Part shown: piece by piece, positions 61,996 through 64,000 of the stretch
How the letters are laid out: every line of letters starts with the position of its first letter
Position numbering within the stretch: the stretch's first letter is position 1
Source of the DNA: Salinibacterium amurskyense
GTDB lineage: Bacteria; Actinomycetota; Actinomycetes; Actinomycetales; Microbacteriaceae
NCBI RefSeq assembly: GCF_002797685.1
Contig: NZ_PGFH01000001.1
Span: 1,116,001 to 1,180,000 of the forward strand
DNA: 64,000 nt
Reading direction: 5' to 3'
The notes under the pieces: model-generated
The model's input: only the letters and a program-made list of their open reading frames with translations
Databases searched by the model: none
What the model was told of the DNA's origin: nothing
Position numbers and translations under genes: made by a program

Positions 61996-62940
61996 GTGGA
62001 CCAGTTAACCGAGCAATCTTTCGCAATCTTGCGCCACGACGGCAGAACGTCGTTTAGCGATATCGCCCGCCAGCTCGACACCAACCGGGCCAGTATCGCT
62101 AAGCGCATCAACCCGTTGTTGCAGTCCGGCGACATCCGCATTATTGCTGCCGTGCATCCGCGTCTCTTGGGGCTTCACGTGCTCGCGCACCTGTCGATTC
62201 AGACCGAGGGGGATGCCGGGCAGCTGGCCGAACGCATCTGTCAGTTGAACTCGCCGGTGTTCGTTTCTGAGCGCACGGGAAAGTATCAACTGATCTCGGA
62301 GCTCCACACCACAACCATGGCGGAGCTCCACGATGAGATTCGGGCGATCCGTGCTTGCGAGGGAGTCGTTGACGTTCAAGTGCTCGTCTACGAACGCACG
62401 CTCAAGAGCTTCTTCTTGGGCGAAGAGCCAGCCTTGGCTGACCTGCCGATCGACTCGACCGACCTCAAGCTCATGGAATTACTCCAGCAAGACGGCCGTA
62501 TGGGCTACGCCGAACTGGCCGAGGCCGTCGACTTGTCAATCAGCGGATGCCGCACCCGCATCAACCGTCTGACCGAGACAGGGGCGATGCGCATTGGACT
62601 CATGCGCCAGCGCACCGACATGACATCGCACCTCACCTTCGGCTTCGGCTTTATCACCCAGGGGGACTTGGAGCCTCTAGTGCGGCTCATCGACGAGCAG
62701 GCCGGGGTCGAGTTCATGGCACGCACGATCGGTCGCTTCGATTTCGTCTCCACCATCTCGTTCCCCACGCTGGGTGAGTTCAACGACTTCGTGGCAGCGC
62801 TGCGTGGACTCGCTGGAGTGACGTCGCTAGAAACCTGGCTGCACGCCCGCATCCACAAGGAGCGTTACCAGCACAGCCTGCACCGCATCCGCGAAGGCGC
62901 CGCAGTGCTTGCCGATCGCGCTGCAGTCGCAGCCCCCTAA
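61996..62940 (+). CDS. Double-length Lrp/AsnC family regulator
   Basis: This 314-residue protein contains two Lrp units in tandem: helix-turn-helix about 5-55 (DIARQLDTNRASIAKRINPL) with an effector-domain region to about 140, and a second helix-turn-helix about 158-205 (AELAEAVDLSISGCRTRIN) with a second effector region to about 290. Ordinary Lrp proteins are about 150 residues. Lrp proteins sense amino acids and control amino acid transport or metabolism. It is divergent from the amino-acid-type operon, its likely target. GTG start; candidate leaderless. Confidence 0.88.
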   Translation: MDQLTEQSFAILRHDGRTSFSDIARQLDTNRASIAKRINPLLQSGDIRIIAAVHPRLLGLHVLAHLSIQTEGDAGQLAERICQLNSPVFVSERTGKYQLISELHTTTMAELHDEIRAIRACEGVVDVQVLVYERTLKSFFLGEEPALADLPIDSTDLKLMELLQQDGRMGYAELAEAVDLSISGCRTRINRLTETGAMRIGLMRQRTDMTSHLTFGFGFITQGDLEPLVRLIDEQAGVEFMARTIGRFDFVSTISFPTLGEFNDFVAALRGLAGVTSLETWLHARIHKERYQHSLHRIREGAAVLADRAAVAAP

Positions 62941-62961
62941 GTTCGAGGGCGCTGCCGCGCG

Positions 62962-64000
62962 CTAGCGCAACTCTTTCTTCCACGCGCCTTCGTACCCGAT
63001 AGGAACGAACCCGACGGCTTCGTTCACCGAGAGCATGGGGCGATTCTCTTCGGCGTTGTAGGTGATGACCGAGGGATGCCCCGGCGCGACGCGTTCGAGG
63101 TGGGCCAGATTCAACACCTTGAGAAGGTTGCCGAGGCGGTGACCGCGATGTTCGCCGAGCACGATGGTGTTGTCTTGGAGCACCGCGAGTTCGAGCTGTT
63201 GCGGCACCATCAGCGAGGTGTAAGCCACGAGTTCGCCCGAGGCAATGTGCTCGATGGCCGCGTAGACCGCTGTCGCCGTGCCTTCGAGCAGCCGCTGATC
63301 TTGTTCGTTCACGCGCTCCGCGGTCCATACATCCTCGGGTGGTTCGAGGCCCGCGCTTGGTTCATCCGTGCTCATGCGGGTGTAGAGCAGTGCAAGGTCA
63401 TCGCGCCACTTCTCCGGGCATGGTCCGGCCCACTCATGCACGGCGTAGTCGCGACTGCACCGCTTGATCGCGTCATCCACCAAAGAGTGCAACCCCGGAA
63501 CGGGGAGGGGGAGTCGGCTTACCCGCTCAACCTGCTCAAAGCTGTAGCGATGCGTCCCGAGAAACTGAGTTCCCGCGGCGTCGCGCGGAACCGCACCAAA
63601 GCCGGTCGGGGCGGCGAGCAGCGCACCCTCGCTCGGGAGGCTCGACACATATACATGAACTTTGCGTTTGCCCGCATCCGCCGCGACCTTCTCGAGCTCG
63701 GTAAGTAGCCGGCTGCCGATACCGCGGCGCCGATAGTCGGGATGCACGTAGGCGTTGATCCACGCGGTATCCGCTTCGTCTCCCACCTGTGTGGCGTAGT
63801 CGCCGCGGCCGACGATGCGGCCCTTGTCGCGGGCGACGAGCATCCTGCGCTCTTCGAACGTACTGGGCTGCCAGATAGCAATCTCGACAACCGGGTCATA
63901 CGCCAGTTCGGGATACGCCTGCACCGTCTCGTCGGTTTGATTACGCAGGGTGTTGGCGGCGGTGAAGTCATCCGAGCCGTCAGCGGCAAGGGCACGGGGA
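62962..64000 (-). CDS. Tandem-domain GNAT acetyltransferase, 5' end outside the window
   Basis: The frame is open to the right edge, so the N-terminus is missing; at least 345 residues are visible. Two GNAT-like units can be seen: one with HPDYRRRGIGSRLLTEL (acetyl-CoA loop Q/RxxGxG/A type), and a C-terminal one with VLGEHRGHRLGNLLKVLNL and PMLSVNEAVGFVP. GNAT enzymes transfer an acetyl group from acetyl-CoA to an amine. A GTG at 63924 is in frame but coding sequence with GNAT-like features (TAANTLRN) continues upstream of it. It ends 21 bp after the Lrp-like gene, convergent. Confidence 0.8.
   Translation of the reverse strand, partial: PRALAADGSDDFTAANTLRNQTDETVQAYPELAYDPVVEIAIWQPSTFEERRMLVARDKGRIVGRGDYATQVGDEADTAWINAYVHPDYRRRGIGSRLLTELEKVAADAGKRKVHVYVSSLPSEGALLAAPTGFGAVPRDAAGTQFLGTHRYSFEQVERVSRLPLPVPGLHSLVDDAIKRCSRDYAVHEWAGPCPEKWRDDLALLYTRMSTDEPSAGLEPPEDVWTAERVNEQDQRLLEGTATAVYAAIEHIASGELVAYTSLMVPQQLELAVLQDNTIVLGEHRGHRLGNLLKVLNLAHLERVAPGHPSVITYNAEENRPMLSVNEAVGFVPIGYEGAWKKELR

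Overview
The window is 64 kb of high-GC, densely packed actinobacterial chromosome. The gene content, the order leuC-leuD-murA-plsC-gpsA-ddl / thiL / rsmD / recG / coaD ... rpmF-rnc-mutM, the frequent GTG starts and the many genes with a -10-like TANNNT box 6-7 nt before the start codon (candidate leaderless mRNAs) point to the family Microbacteriaceae, probably a marine or cold-adapted relative of Salinibacterium. This placement is inference. There is one tRNA gene (Glu, CTC). I see no rRNA, CRISPR array, insertion sequence or prophage.

Layout. (1) 1-9451 is a catabolic region: the end of a DAO-family oxidoreductase, a Gfo/Idh/MocA dehydrogenase, a TctABC-type carboxylate transporter, an IclR regulator, a long RraA-family protein, a GntR/FCD regulator, a 2,5-dioxovalerate-type aldehyde dehydrogenase and an SDR. 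Near-identical TTGGTATACCA palindromes precede the RraA-like and SDR genes and are probably the GntR operators. (2) 9452-18300 holds a Na+/H+ antiporter, a DUF5671-like membrane protein with its partner, a TetR-controlled DHA2 exporter with a readable operator, an MBL hydrolase, a lipid kinase, a lipoprotein and tRNA-Glu. (3) 18555-25923 holds a DszC/SfnB-like flavoprotein, a cmtR - P-type ATPase - DsbA-like metal operon, terC under a yybP-ykoY (Mn2+) riboswitch, and a branched-chain amino acid dehydrogenase. (4) 26023-37400 is housekeeping: leuCD, murA, plsC, gpsA, ddl, DUF3515, thiL, rsmD, recG, coaD. (5) 37419-50540 lies between coaD and the DUF177-rpmF-rnc-mutM block. It carries F420-dependent glucose-6-phosphate dehydrogenase, a second F420-dependent LLM oxidoreductase, stand-alone cofE and an ABC transporter cassette that resembles the family proposed to import F420-0. 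Interspersed are a small heat-shock gene with CIRCE and HAIR operators, small ORFs, a VOC gene remnant and a MoxR-DUF58-TgpA operon. (6) 50805-53228 is DUF177, rpmF, rnc, mutM. (7) 53261-61761 is a leftward seven-gene unit (amino-acid-type ABC importer, D-2-hydroxyacid dehydrogenase, YtcJ-like amidohydrolase, ThDP enzyme, M20 peptidase) facing a double-length Lrp/AsnC regulator. A tandem GNAT gene runs off the right edge.

Most notable reading: region 5 looks like a coenzyme F420 salvage locus. F420-0 would be imported, glutamylated by CofE and used by two F420-dependent oxidoreductases; no F420-0 biosynthesis gene is visible in the window. Region 7 looks like an uncharacterised uptake and degradation pathway for an amino-acid-like compound. 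Small regulatory structures (riboswitch, dual heat-shock operators, a symmetric divergent promoter, a 21-codon ORF with its own promoter and ribosome binding site) are listed separately.
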